A stretch of DNA of 64,000 bases from Chloracidobacterium sp. (lineage in GTDB: Bacteria > Acidobacteriota > Blastocatellia > Pyrinomonadales > Pyrinomonadaceae), in the NCBI GenBank assembly GCA_016712045.1, contig JADJRV010000002.1, forward strand, positions 62,001 through 126,000. The letters run 5' to 3'. Both the position numbers and the translations under genes were made by a program. How positions within the stretch are numbered: position 1 is the first letter of the stretch; the number at the start of each line of letters is the position of its first letter. The notes beneath the pieces are model-generated. The model saw nothing but the letters and a program-made list of their open reading frames with translations, did not search any database and was not told the origin of the DNA. Positions 17,187-26,200 of the stretch are shown here, in pieces.

Positions 17187-17851
17187 TGATAATAGAGACT
17201 TTTGTACAAACGGCGTTTCAACAAAACACGCGCGTCGTCGCTTGTGAGCAGACGCGAAAGGCGATCTGCATCGATCCGGGCGAACCTTCGGATGCGGTTG
17301 TCGCGTTTATTAATGATAACGACCTTGAACTGCAAGGGATAATCCTGACCCACGGACACCTCGACCACGTCGGCGGCACGCTTGCGCTGTCGATGGCATT
17401 TCCGAACGCTGAAACATTGATCCACAAGGACGAAGAGCCGCTTTATTACAGCTTGCAGCAGCAGCCACTGCTGATGGGCATGCAGCCGCACCAGATGGCA
17501 GCGATGGGTATGGATTACGAGGCTCCTCCGCAGATCACACGCAATCTCGAGCACGGCGAGATCTACGAGGTTGGCGAATTAAGATTTTCGGTACGACACT
17601 GTCCTGGCCACACGCTCGGGCATATCGTTTTGGCTGAAGAAAATCAACGTAAAGTTTTTACCGGCGACTGCCTATTTAGCGGTTCGATTGGCCGTACAGA
17701 CTTGCCGGGTGGCGATTACGACCAATTAATATCCTCCATCACTGAGAATATCCTCAGCCTCAGCGACGATTTCACGATCTATTGCGGCCACGGCGACGAG
17801 ACGACCATCGGCCGCGAAAAGGCTTACAATCCGTTTCTTACCGGGAAATAG
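17186..17851 (+). CDS. MBL-fold hydrolase, glyoxalase II-like
   Basis: 221 residues. THGHLDHVGG (HxHxDH, about 51-60), HCPGHTLGHIVL (third His), FTGDCLFSGSIGRTDLPGGD (bridging Asp and the persulfide-dioxygenase/glyoxalase II-like GRTDLPGG) and YCGHGDETTIGREK (last His). It binds two metals and probably hydrolyses a thioester such as S-lactoylglutathione or an analogue. An insertion rich in Gln and Met (SLQQQPLLMGMQPHQMAAMGM, about 92-112) is an oddity that lengthens the loop over the active site. Confidence 0.85.
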   Translation: MIIETFVQTAFQQNTRVVACEQTRKAICIDPGEPSDAVVAFINDNDLELQGIILTHGHLDHVGGTLALSMAFPNAETLIHKDEEPLYYSLQQQPLLMGMQPHQMAAMGMDYEAPPQITRNLEHGEIYEVGELRFSVRHCPGHTLGHIVLAEENQRKVFTGDCLFSGSIGRTDLPGGDYDQLISSITENILSLSDDFTIYCGHGDETTIGREKAYNPFLTGK

Positions 17852-17862
17852 GATAAGATTTT

Positions 17863-17931
17863 GCCCACGAAATGCACGAAAAGACACGAAAAAAAGAAAT
17901 CTAAGTACCTTCTTTCGTGTATTTCGTGGGC
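17863..17931. repeat. Inverted repeat of the TTCGTGTATTTCGTGG type
   Basis: GCCCACGAAATGCACGAA (17863-17880) pairs with TTCGTGTATTTCGTGGGC (17914-17931), 18-base arms with one G-T pair. The spacer also contains GACACGAA. It sits between convergent genes and could serve as a bidirectional transcription end. The motif type is widespread between bacterial genes. Confidence 0.65.
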
Positions 17932-17947
17932 TATCTTTCTTACGCTA

Positions 17948-19024
17948 TTACGCGATCGTTACATCTTTTGAAAGATAAACGTCCTGAATAGCGTTGAGCA
18001 GTTCAACGCCTTCGGCCATCGGGCGTTGGAACGCCTTGCGACCTGAGATGAGGCCGGTGCCGCCGCCGCGTTTGTTGACGACCGCCGTGCGGACCGCATC
18101 GGCCAGATCGCTCTCGCCCTTTGATTCGCCTCCGGAGTTGATCAAACCACAGCGTCCCATATAGCAATTTGCTACCTGATAACGCACGAGGTCGATCGGG
18201 TTGTCACTTGATAGTTCCGAATAAACTTTGGAATGCGTCTTGCCGTAGCTACCGGATTTATTGAGCGCCGTGTAGCCGCCGTTTCGTTCGGGCAATTTCT
18301 GCTTGATAATGTCGGCCTGAATTGTAACCCCAAGGTGATTTGCCTGTGCGGTCAGATCGGCTGCCGTATGCATATCGCCCTCAGGCGTCTTGAATGCTGA
18401 GTTGCGTAAGTAGCACCACAGGATCGTCGCCATCCCCAGCTCATGGGCATATGCAAAAGCCTCAGCAACCTCGGTGATCTGTCGCGTCGACTGGTCCGAA
18501 CCAAAATATATCGTCGCACCAACCGCGACCGCACCCATATTACTTGCCTGCTCGACGGTGCCAAACATTACCTGATCGAACTGATTTGGATACGTCATAA
18601 GCTCGTTGTGGTTGATCTTTACGATGAACGGGATCTTGTGGGCGTATTTACGAGCAACGGAGCCGAGCACGCCATAGGTCGATGCGACCGCGTTACAGCC
18701 ACCCTCGATCGCGAGTTTGACGATATTTTCGGGATCGAAATACATGGGGTTAGGGGCAAACGACGCTCCCGCCGAGTGCTCGATGCCCTGATCGACCGGC
18801 AAGATCGACAAATAACCGGTTCCCCGCAGGCGTCCGTTGTCATTCAAAGTTTGCAGGCTGCGCAGCACGCTCGGTGTGCGATCCGAGTTTGTCCAGATGC
18901 GATCCACAAAATCGCCGCCGGGCAGGTGAATATTTTCTTTTGGAATGGTCGTTGAAACATGGTTCAAGAGCGTATCAGCCTCAGAACCCAACAGACCCCT
19001 AATTTTATCGATATCGACAGACAT
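17948..19024 (-). CDS. fbaB: Class I fructose-bisphosphate aldolase (DhnA/FbaB type)
   Basis: 358 residues, as expected for bacterial FbaB. It shows the DhnA-type TIM barrel: GTGYLSILPVDQGIEHSAGASF near 70, KLAIEGGCNAVASTYG, IPFIVKINHNELM (Schiff-base barrel strands), GAVAVGATIYFGS, and RCGLINSGGESKG plus GGGTGLISGRKAF at the phosphate site. It cleaves or forms fructose-1,6-bisphosphate in glycolysis and gluconeogenesis without metal. AGGAGA precedes the ATG. Monocistronic. Confidence 0.92.
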   Translation of the reverse strand: MSVDIDKIRGLLGSEADTLLNHVSTTIPKENIHLPGGDFVDRIWTNSDRTPSVLRSLQTLNDNGRLRGTGYLSILPVDQGIEHSAGASFAPNPMYFDPENIVKLAIEGGCNAVASTYGVLGSVARKYAHKIPFIVKINHNELMTYPNQFDQVMFGTVEQASNMGAVAVGATIYFGSDQSTRQITEVAEAFAYAHELGMATILWCYLRNSAFKTPEGDMHTAADLTAQANHLGVTIQADIIKQKLPERNGGYTALNKSGSYGKTHSKVYSELSSDNPIDLVRYQVANCYMGRCGLINSGGESKGESDLADAVRTAVVNKRGGGTGLISGRKAFQRPMAEGVELLNAIQDVYLSKDVTIA

Positions 19025-19251
19025 TAACTCTCTCCTAGCAAATAGAAATTAAAAATTACTGAATATAATGCACTAGCATACCACAAAATGATCATGTGAA
19101 CTTAAGAGAGGAATTTCGTTGATTTAGAAAATAAACTCTAGTACACTGTCTGCGAAACTCGCAAAAACTCATCGGTAAACGGCCTAGATCTCCAAGAATC
19201 GAAAACCTTGCCGGTCGGTTTCCCTAAATCCAATTCGATCGAGGTTAAAAA

Positions 19252-20064
19252 ATGAGAATATCCCCTACGAGCCTGCTTCCGACAGTTCTATTTTTGTGTT
19301 TTGTTGGCACGACGGGTCAAGTCGTGTCAGGACAAAGATTGGCGTCCGATCACACCGGAAGAACTTCAGATGAAATCCCCGAAGTAGATCCAGACGCTGA
19401 CGCGGAGGCGATATTTTGGGAGGTCAGGATAGATGATTCCAGCAGTGACGATCTTTCGCGTAAATATTACGTCCGGGTCAAAATATTTACGGAGCGAGGC
19501 CGTGAGAAATATAGCAAGGTAGACATTCCATTCTTAAAGGGAACAAAGATCAAGGATATTGCTGCTCGAGTCATCAGACCCGACGGCTCGATCGTTGAGA
19601 TAGGGAAGAACGATATATTTGAACGCGAGATCGCAAAAGCTGACAACGTCAAAGTAAAGGCAAAGTCGTTTGCGGTGCCAAATATCGAGCCAGGGGTAAT
19701 AGTAGAGTATCGCTATAAAGAAACAAATGATGATAGCGGGGCCGTTGGCCTGTCTCTGCAATTTCAACGCGACATACCGGTCCACGACCTTTCGTATTAT
19801 TACAAACCGTACGAAGGAGAGCCGCGGTACCAATCCTACAATTTTACCGGAGTAAAATTTAATAAAGACAAGGGCGGCTATTTCCTCGCCCAACGCAGGG
19901 ATGTGCCCGCTCTGAAAGAAGAGTCGATGATGCCGCCTGAGGATAATGTGAGGGCGTGGATGCTGCTTACAGGTACGAGGTTTGGCATCGCGAGTGCATC
20001 AATGTTTGGGATCAGTTACACGATAAAGGACCCAAGCATCCAGTGCTCTATTGGGGTGGAGTAG
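19252..20064 (+). CDS. DUF3857 protein A, N-terminal part (frameshifted)
   Basis: Secreted DUF3857 protein, first of a tandem pair. Signal peptide (residues 1-27), then the beta-sandwich DUF3857 domain: YYVRVKIFTERGREKYSKVDIPF, IKDIAARVIRPDGSIVEIGKNDIFER and PNIEPGVIVEYRYKE. The frame is lost after WMLLT (about base 19968), and the same protein continues one frame away. GAGG precedes the ATG. The family usually pairs this domain with a transglutaminase-like domain in the periplasm; the substrate is unknown. Confidence 0.8.
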   Translation: MRISPTSLLPTVLFLCFVGTTGQVVSGQRLASDHTGRTSDEIPEVDPDADAEAIFWEVRIDDSSSDDLSRKYYVRVKIFTERGREKYSKVDIPFLKGTKIKDIAARVIRPDGSIVEIGKNDIFEREIAKADNVKVKAKSFAVPNIEPGVIVEYRYKETNDDSGAVGLSLQFQRDIPVHDLSYYYKPYEGEPRYQSYNFTGVKFNKDKGGYFLAQRRDVPALKEESMMPPEDNVRAWMLLTGTRFGIASASMFGISYTIKDPSIQCSIGVE

Positions 20065-21053
20065 CCGGCGAATGGTCACCGCTTGCTCAATTTATGTTAA
20101 AGAAATCGGATGACATAAAGAAAGCGGCAGAGGCTGCGACCGCAGGTGCCCCCGATGCGGAATCAAAGATGAAAAAGCTCTATGAGTTTTGCCAAACAGA
20201 GATCGCTAACACGACGTTTGATACAAAGATGACCGATGAACAGCGAGCTAAATTGCCCGCGGTACGTTCGCTAAACGAAGTACTAAAACGAAAGTCTTCT
20301 AGTTCAATGTATATTGACCTCCTATTTGGAGCGATGGCGTCCTCGCTGGGATTTGACACCCGGATCGCTTTGATAGGTGACCGCAGTAAGATCAATTTCA
20401 ATCCCGAGAAAATGGTCAATGACAAACTTGTCCATCCCGGAGGCATAGCCGTTAAAGTTAATGATACGTGGAAGTTTTTTAACCCCGGCTCGCGTTTCGT
20501 TCCGTACGGAATGATGCCGTGGTACGAAGAAGGAACGATGTCGTTATTAGTCGGTGAAAAGACCTACAACTGGAAAGAGTCGCCGCTTTCGGACGAGACC
20601 AAAACTCAGGCCAAACGCACCGGTAAGTTTAATCTGCTAGAAGATGGAACTCTCGAAGGCGAGGTCATGATCGAGTATACGGGTCACGATGCCCTTATAT
20701 ACAGATTACAGAATTATGATGAGTCGACCGCGACTCGCGAAGACGGCGTAAAGTCCGAGGTAAAAAGTGATCTGAGCGCCGCAGAAGTTTCAGAGATAAT
20801 GGTGGAAAATGTCGATGATCCCGCAAAGCCTTTGATCAAACGATTTAAGGTTCGTGTTCCGAATTACGCCCAAAAGACCGGCAAAAGAATCTTCTTTCAA
20901 CCGGGGTTTTTTGAATATGGCGAAAAACCGCTGTTCTCCAGTTCTACGCGTCAGTATGATATTTTCTTTAGGTATCCATGGTCCAAGTTGATAACATCGA
21001 GATCTCCTATCCGAAAAACTTTGAACTTGATAATGCCGATTTACCGCAAGTAG
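19968..21053 (+). CDS. DUF3857 protein A, degenerate transglutaminase-like part
   Basis: Continuation of protein A after the indel near 19968, reading RYEVWHRECINVWDQL. A transglutaminase-core-like domain follows (about residues 65-190 of this piece), but the catalytic Cys position is Ser (KRKSSSSMYIDLLFGAM aligns with RGYGDCKDKANLM in protein B). His is kept (KLVHPGGIAV) and the Asp is replaced (FFNPGSRF). So it is probably a non-catalytic binding domain. A second indel near 20984 (AAGGTT read as AAGTT) sends the frame into nonsense (KLITSRSPIRK). Confidence 0.75.
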   Translation, partial: YRYEVWHRECINVWDQLHDKGPKHPVLYWGGVAGEWSPLAQFMLKKSDDIKKAAEAATAGAPDAESKMKKLYEFCQTEIANTTFDTKMTDEQRAKLPAVRSLNEVLKRKSSSSMYIDLLFGAMASSLGFDTRIALIGDRSKINFNPEKMVNDKLVHPGGIAVKVNDTWKFFNPGSRFVPYGMMPWYEEGTMSLLVGEKTYNWKESPLSDETKTQAKRTGKFNLLEDGTLEGEVMIEYTGHDALIYRLQNYDESTATREDGVKSEVKSDLSAAEVSEIMVENVDDPAKPLIKRFKVRVPNYAQKTGKRIFFQPGFFEYGEKPLFSSSTRQYDIFFRYPWSKLITSRSPIRKTLNLIMPIYRK

Positions 21054-21256
21054 TTGAAGACCCGTCAAAAATCTGTTCTGACGTGATAGAAATATCTGTG
21101 GACAGGGCCAATTCAGTTCTCATTTACAAGCGAAAATTCCATTTCGGAGCTAAAGGGAAGATAATGTTTCCCTCCACGGTCTATCAGCCATTAAAAAATC
21201 TATTTGATATGGTCAATAAATCGGATTCGCACACTATCACACTGAAGCAAAAGTAG
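20987..21256 (+). CDS. DUF3857 protein A, C-terminal beta domain
   Basis: Last part of protein A, reading VDNIEISYPKNFELDNADLPQ, then IYKRKFHFGAKGKIMFPSTVYQPLKNLFDMVNKSDSHTITLKQK. This is the C-terminal beta domain that ends DUF3857/transglutaminase proteins, where YxPLKxLFDxVxxSDxHTI is typical. It ends 13 bases before the second DUF3857 gene, so the two are one transcription unit. The full gene spans 19252-21256. Confidence 0.75.
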   Translation, partial: VDNIEISYPKNFELDNADLPQVVEDPSKICSDVIEISVDRANSVLIYKRKFHFGAKGKIMFPSTVYQPLKNLFDMVNKSDSHTITLKQK

Positions 21257-21269
21257 AAGAGGCACTACC

Positions 21270-22316
21270 ATGTACAAAAAAAGACTCCTAACAGGTGGAA
21301 TGTTGGCTGGCATACTTTTCCTATTTTTCGCGCCCGGCACAGTGAGGGCCGACGATCCGCCTCAATGGTTGCGCCAAGTGGCCACAGTTGCGGCGTCCGG
21401 TTACGAAAAAGATATCCCCGGAGTTGTTCTATTTGACGAACAGCAAACTACATATGACGGCGAGGGCAAACTAAAGACGATTGAAAATTACGCCGTCAAA
21501 GTATTGACGCGCGAGGGTCGGGGCTTAGCCGTTGCGCGAGCCTATTATTTGGTTAGCTCCGGCAAGGTCAAAGACATCAAAGGGTGGATAGTCAGGCCTG
21601 ATGGCTCGGTTAAGGAATATGATAAGAAATTTGTTCTGGATGTGATTGCCGATACTGATGATATATACAACGAGGGTCGGATCAAGGTAATTGATGCCTC
21701 TGGTGATGCGGACGCGGGATATGTTTTTGGCTATACGATCGAATCCGAAGACAGTCCGTTGTTTTATCAGGATTCATGGGCGTTTCAACATCGCCTGCCG
21801 ACACTTGTCTCGCGCTACTCCTTGACCCTGCCAAAGGGTTGGGTCGCGACGAGTCTTACATTCAATGCGTCTGAGGTCCAACCCCGAGTCTCAGGGACCA
21901 ACTATGTTTGGGAGATGCGCGATCTGGCTCCAATACCTCCTGAGCCAATGAGTCCGTCGACCGTTAACCTATCACCGAGGATCGTGGTCAATTACGCACC
22001 TGAAAATAAACAGGGGATGGCGGATCGCGTATTTGCGGGCTGGAGCGATGTATCTCAGTGGGCGACCGCCATGCATGAGCCGCAGGTCATAGTTGACGAC
22101 AACGTTGCCGGCAAGGCTCGGGAGTTAACTGCTAATGCGCCTAGTGAGCTCGATAAGATCAGGGCTATTGGAACGTATGTACAAAATCTACAATATATCT
22201 CGATCGATATTGGCGTGGGTTATGGCAACGGGTACCGTCCCAGGCCTTCGACGATGGTTTTGAGCCGCGGCTACGGAGATTGTAAAGATAAAGCGAACCT
22301 CATGGAGCGATGCTAA
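21270..22316 (+). CDS. DUF3857/transglutaminase protein B, N-terminal part (frameshifted)
   Basis: Second DUF3857 protein. Signal peptide (residues 1-27), DUF3857 domain (about 50-240: ENYAVKVLTREGRGLAVARAYY, VKDIKGWIVRPDGSVKEYDKK, DADAGYVFGYTIESED), then the start of a transglutaminase-like domain with an intact catalytic motif RGYGDCKDKANLM (Cys about 340). The frame breaks directly after this motif near 22305. Restoring one G after ATGG (to MGAMLKSL) joins it to 22310-23248. AGAGG precedes the ATG. Confidence 0.85.
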   Translation: MYKKRLLTGGMLAGILFLFFAPGTVRADDPPQWLRQVATVAASGYEKDIPGVVLFDEQQTTYDGEGKLKTIENYAVKVLTREGRGLAVARAYYLVSSGKVKDIKGWIVRPDGSVKEYDKKFVLDVIADTDDIYNEGRIKVIDASGDADAGYVFGYTIESEDSPLFYQDSWAFQHRLPTLVSRYSLTLPKGWVATSLTFNASEVQPRVSGTNYVWEMRDLAPIPPEPMSPSTVNLSPRIVVNYAPENKQGMADRVFAGWSDVSQWATAMHEPQVIVDDNVAGKARELTANAPSELDKIRAIGTYVQNLQYISIDIGVGYGNGYRPRPSTMVLSRGYGDCKDKANLMERC

Positions 22317-23248
22317 AGTCTCTCAAGATCGAAGCATATCCTGTTGCGATCTATTCGGGTGACCCGACTTTTGTTCGCGAAAAATGGCCCTCGCCGCGGC
22401 AATTCAACCACTGCATTATCGCGATCAAAATAGGTGACGCCGTTCGGGTGCCTTCGATACTAGAACACGAAAAACTGGGGCGGTTGTTGATCTTTGACGC
22501 GACGGATGCATATACGCCGGTTGGCGACCTGCCGGACTATTTGCAGGGTAGTTTTGCATTGATCGCCGCCGGTGATAGCGGAGGGCTTTCAAAGATGCCT
22601 ATATTGCCCGCAGACAGCGACATGCTAGAACGCACGGTCGAGGCAACCTTGTCACCACTGGGCGAGATCAAGGGAAGCATTCGCGAACGTTCTACTGGTC
22701 AGACCTCAGCCTATTCGCGGCGGGAGTTGAGGGACTCATCGGCTACTGAATATCGTAAAGGTATCGAGGGGTGGCTCACTCGTGGGGCAACCGGGGCAAA
22801 ACTTGGGAATCTCCAGACCAAGGACAGATTTCAGGAATCGGGTTTTGATATGGATCTTGATTTTTCCGCTTCGGCCTACGCACAACTAATGCAGGGCAGG
22901 CTATTAGTATTCAAACCGGTCATCGTAGGCAGGCGTAATGGCAGTTCGATTACTGATACAAAACGTAAAACCCCTGTCATCACTGACGCCTGGTCGATGA
23001 AAGAGACAGCGGTCTTTACCCTACCGGAAGGATTTGTGGTTGACGAGACACCCGATCCAGTTACTCTCCAAACTGATTTTGGTTCGTATTCGACCAAATA
23101 TGAGGTCAAAGACGGAAAGTTATTATTTTCTAGGACCTTGGTGATGAAAAGAGCTCAGATACCAGTGGAGAAGTACGAGTCGGTTCGATCATTTTATTCA
23201 AAAATGCGCGACGCCGAGCAGTCGCCGGTTGTTTTAGTAAGGAAATAG
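22310..23248 (+). CDS. DUF3857/transglutaminase protein B, C-terminal part
   Basis: Rest of protein B. MLKSLKIEAYPVAIYSGD follows the catalytic Cys. QFNHCIIAIKI supplies the His and LLIFDATDAYTPVGDLPDY the Asp of a Cys-His-Asp triad, so this copy looks catalytically complete, unlike protein A. A long C-terminal beta region follows (SSIREK-like RSTGQTSAYSRRELRD, then FGSYSTKYEVKDGKLLFSRTLVMKRAQIP). Family function: periplasmic cysteine peptidase or transglutaminase-like; substrate unknown. A terminator follows. Confidence 0.85.
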   Translation: MLKSLKIEAYPVAIYSGDPTFVREKWPSPRQFNHCIIAIKIGDAVRVPSILEHEKLGRLLIFDATDAYTPVGDLPDYLQGSFALIAAGDSGGLSKMPILPADSDMLERTVEATLSPLGEIKGSIRERSTGQTSAYSRRELRDSSATEYRKGIEGWLTRGATGAKLGNLQTKDRFQESGFDMDLDFSASAYAQLMQGRLLVFKPVIVGRRNGSSITDTKRKTPVITDAWSMKETAVFTLPEGFVVDETPDPVTLQTDFGSYSTKYEVKDGKLLFSRTLVMKRAQIPVEKYESVRSFYSKMRDAEQSPVVLVRK

Positions 23249-23265
23249 GTCGTTATCGGGAACGT

Positions 23266-23301
23266 AAAAAGGGCAAAGCATTTATGACTTTGCCCTTTTT
23301 T
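23266..23301. terminator. Bidirectional Rho-independent terminator
   Basis: AAAAAGGGCAAAG / CTTTGCCCTTTTT with a 9-base loop. A-runs on one side and T-runs on the other let it serve both the DUF3857 operon (plus) and the convergent M16 peptidase (minus). Confidence 0.85.
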
Positions 23302-23316
23302 GTTGTTAGACACCAC

Positions 23317-26097
23317 CTAGTTAGATATTGGATTTCCGTCAGCATCGAGCAGCCACATCGGGTATCCGAGGTCTTTCAATCCCGGTTCGACAACCTTGCG
23401 GTCGCCGACGATGACAATCGCCATCTTTGCCGGATCGAGGTACTTGTTGGCGACGCGGTTGACGTCGTCAAGCGTGACCTTGTTGATATTGGCGATGTAG
23501 TCGCTAAAGTAGCTGTCTGAAAGGCCATAGACCACCAGATTCGACAGCTGTCCAGAGATCTGGCCGGGCGTTTCAAACCCCGCAGGAAATGAGCGGATAA
23601 AGCCCTGCTTGTTGATCTCGAGCTCGGCAGCCGTTATCGGGCGAGTTCCGCGGACGCCGCTGATCTCTTTCATGAACTCCTGCACGGCTTCTTTGGTTGA
23701 GACCGTCTGGATCTCACCGGATGCCGAGAATGGCCCGGCACCTTTGCGGAATATAAAACGGCTGTATGCACCGTAGGTGTAGCCTTTATCTTCGCGCAGA
23801 TTCTGATACAAACGTGCCGAACCATCGCCTCCGAGGATCGAATTCATCACCTGTAGAGCGTAATAGTCCGGATGGCTGCGGTCGACACCGACTAGGCCGA
23901 TATTGACAGACGACTGTGCGGCACCCGGTTTGTCGACCAGATAAACACCCGGCTTTGCGGCCATCGTCTGTGCGGCAATGCTGGCCGAAGCCGAATCGCC
24001 TGATTTCCACGCACCAAAAGCCTTTTCAAGCTTAGCCATGATCGATTTCGAATCCACATCACCGACAACGATCAGCGTCGAATTGCCCGGTGCATATGCC
24101 TTTTGATAAAAACTCGCTAGGTCGTCACGCGTCAGAGCCTTGAGCGATTTCTCATCGCCCGAGAGCTGACGGCCGTATGGCTGATCGCCATAGAGAACCT
24201 TGCTATACACAACTCCTGCGACCTGTTGGGCATTTGATTTACGCTGAGCCAGACCGACGATCGAACGCTGACGTAGCGACTCAAATTCTTTCGCCGGGAA
24301 CGACGGATTAACGACCACGTCGGCATAAACATCGAGTGCCTGATCGAGTGTTTTTGTAAGCGACGTCATCGAAACCGTCGTCGCATCATAGCTGGCTCCG
24401 GCATTGACCGACGCACCGATCGATTGCAGGCCGTTAGCGATCTCAAGCGCCGAACGCTTTTGCGTGCCCTGATTGAGCATCGATGCCGTCATTTGAGTAA
24501 CGCCTGATTTTTCAGCAGGTTCGGCTGCTCCACCGGCACTGCCGACGACGAGATTCATCGAAACGACCGGCAGCTCGTTGTGTTTGACTATCCAGACATT
24601 TAGCCCGTTTGAGAGCTTTGTCTTTTCGATCGCGGGCAGGGTGACCTTTGGATCGGGGCCGGCTTTTGGCAAAGCCGCCTCTTGCCGGGCGATCAGATCC
24701 TTGTCTTTTTTCTTGGTTTCGGTCGATGCCGGTTTATCCGTGCTTGCCTTGGGCGGTTCGGCCTTGCTCGGTATATAGCTCATGACAAAGCGGTTGCCCG
24801 TGAGGTACTCATTAGCTACGCGGACCACATCGGCCGGCGTCACCGCGCGGTAGCGGTCGAGGTCAGCCTGAAAATAATTTGGCTTGTTGAGGTAACCGGC
24901 ATAGCTTGCAAGCTGGCCGCCCTTGCCAAGCACGGTCTGCAATCCAAAGATAGCCTGAGACTCGCGAATGTTGAGGGCCCGGGTCATTTCCTCAGCCGAC
25001 GGCTGCTCCTTCTTGATACGTTCGATCTCTGCGTTTATCTCTTTTTCGATATCTTCGAGAGATTTTTGCGGACGGGCGGTTGCCTGGATCTGAAACATAC
25101 CCGCGATCTCGCTGGTGCCGTCAAACGCACCGACCTGCTGAGCCAGTTCTTTGCCGTAAATAAGGTTGCTCTGCAGACGCGAACCGCGGCCGGTTGAAAG
25201 TATCGATGACAGGATGTCGAGGGCGGCCTCATCTTTGTGGTAAGTATGGACACCGGGCCATATCATATATAAACGCGGCAGCGGGATGCCCGGTTCGTTC
25301 ACGACCTGACGCACCTCGCCGGTAAGTTTTGGCTGCGAAGTATTAGGCCGGGTAATGTCAGCACCCTTTGCGATCGGGCCGAAATATTCCTCGATCCAAT
25401 CTTTGGCCTGCTTTTCGTCAAAATCACCCGCGAGTGCGATATACGCATTGTTAGGAGCGTAGTACTGACGAAAGAACGATTTAACATCGTCGAGCGACGC
25501 AGCCGACAGATCCGCCATCGAGCCGATCACCGACCAGCGATACGGGTGGCCCTGCGGATACATTGCTTCGAGAATGCGTTCCTGAGCACTGCCGTATGGT
25601 ACGTTGTCTACGCGAAAACGGCGTTCATTCTTTACGACGTCACGCTGATTATCGAGCTTTGCCTGATCCATCGCGTCGAGCAGATTACCCATACGGTCGG
25701 CTTCGAGATAAAGTACGCGTTCGAGGAAATTTGACGGGATGGCTTCGTAATAATATGTGCGGTCCTGATCGGTCGTGCCGTTGACATTGCCGCCCAGCTC
25801 ATCAACGCCGCGCCATCCGTCGACAAAATTCTTTGATCCTTGAAACATCATGTGCTCAAAAAGATGGGCGAAACCGGTGCGGCCCGGAGCCTCGTTCTTT
25901 GATCCAACGTGATACCAGAGGTTTACCGCCACGATCGGCGTTGAGCGGTCTTGGTGCATTATGACGGTCAAGCCGTTTTTCAACTTGTATTCTTTTACAT
26001 TGATCGGCGGCAGCTTGCCGCTCGACTGTGCAAATGTGCTTGTTGCTGCGAGCAGCATGGCGAGCAACAGAGAGCCAAAGATCCTAAAGTTTCGCAT
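23317..26097 (-). CDS. M16-family (pitrilysin-type) zinc peptidase, two-domain
   Basis: 926 residues with signal peptide (ends TSTFAQS). The N-terminal M16 domain carries the inverted zinc motif HLFEH (residues 78-82) and a downstream Glu in NQRDVVKNERR. A Lys/Pro/Ala-rich linker (about 440-480) leads to a second M16-like half (NVWIVKHNELPVVSMNLVVGSAGGAAEPAEKSGV) that lacks HxxEH but keeps the R/Y pair region (YLFQNLREDKGYTYGAYS-like). Such fused proteins form a closed clam-shell and degrade peptides in the periplasm. AAGGAG precedes the ATG. It is separated by 103 bases from the anti-sigma gene upstream on the same strand. Confidence 0.9.
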   Translation of the reverse strand: MRNFRIFGSLLLAMLLAATSTFAQSSGKLPPINVKEYKLKNGLTVIMHQDRSTPIVAVNLWYHVGSKNEAPGRTGFAHLFEHMMFQGSKNFVDGWRGVDELGGNVNGTTDQDRTYYYEAIPSNFLERVLYLEADRMGNLLDAMDQAKLDNQRDVVKNERRFRVDNVPYGSAQERILEAMYPQGHPYRWSVIGSMADLSAASLDDVKSFFRQYYAPNNAYIALAGDFDEKQAKDWIEEYFGPIAKGADITRPNTSQPKLTGEVRQVVNEPGIPLPRLYMIWPGVHTYHKDEAALDILSSILSTGRGSRLQSNLIYGKELAQQVGAFDGTSEIAGMFQIQATARPQKSLEDIEKEINAEIERIKKEQPSAEEMTRALNIRESQAIFGLQTVLGKGGQLASYAGYLNKPNYFQADLDRYRAVTPADVVRVANEYLTGNRFVMSYIPSKAEPPKASTDKPASTETKKKDKDLIARQEAALPKAGPDPKVTLPAIEKTKLSNGLNVWIVKHNELPVVSMNLVVGSAGGAAEPAEKSGVTQMTASMLNQGTQKRSALEIANGLQSIGASVNAGASYDATTVSMTSLTKTLDQALDVYADVVVNPSFPAKEFESLRQRSIVGLAQRKSNAQQVAGVVYSKVLYGDQPYGRQLSGDEKSLKALTRDDLASFYQKAYAPGNSTLIVVGDVDSKSIMAKLEKAFGAWKSGDSASASIAAQTMAAKPGVYLVDKPGAAQSSVNIGLVGVDRSHPDYYALQVMNSILGGDGSARLYQNLREDKGYTYGAYSRFIFRKGAGPFSASGEIQTVSTKEAVQEFMKEISGVRGTRPITAAELEINKQGFIRSFPAGFETPGQISGQLSNLVVYGLSDSYFSDYIANINKVTLDDVNRVANKYLDPAKMAIVIVGDRKVVEPGLKDLGYPMWLLDADGNPISN

Positions 26098-26200
26098 TTC
26101 AATCTCCTTAATAATTTGATCGCTTTAAATATTGTAAAAAGGCCAAAGGTTCTTTTTAAATCAAAAGAATCTCTAACCTATTTCGGTCTGTTGTAATGTT

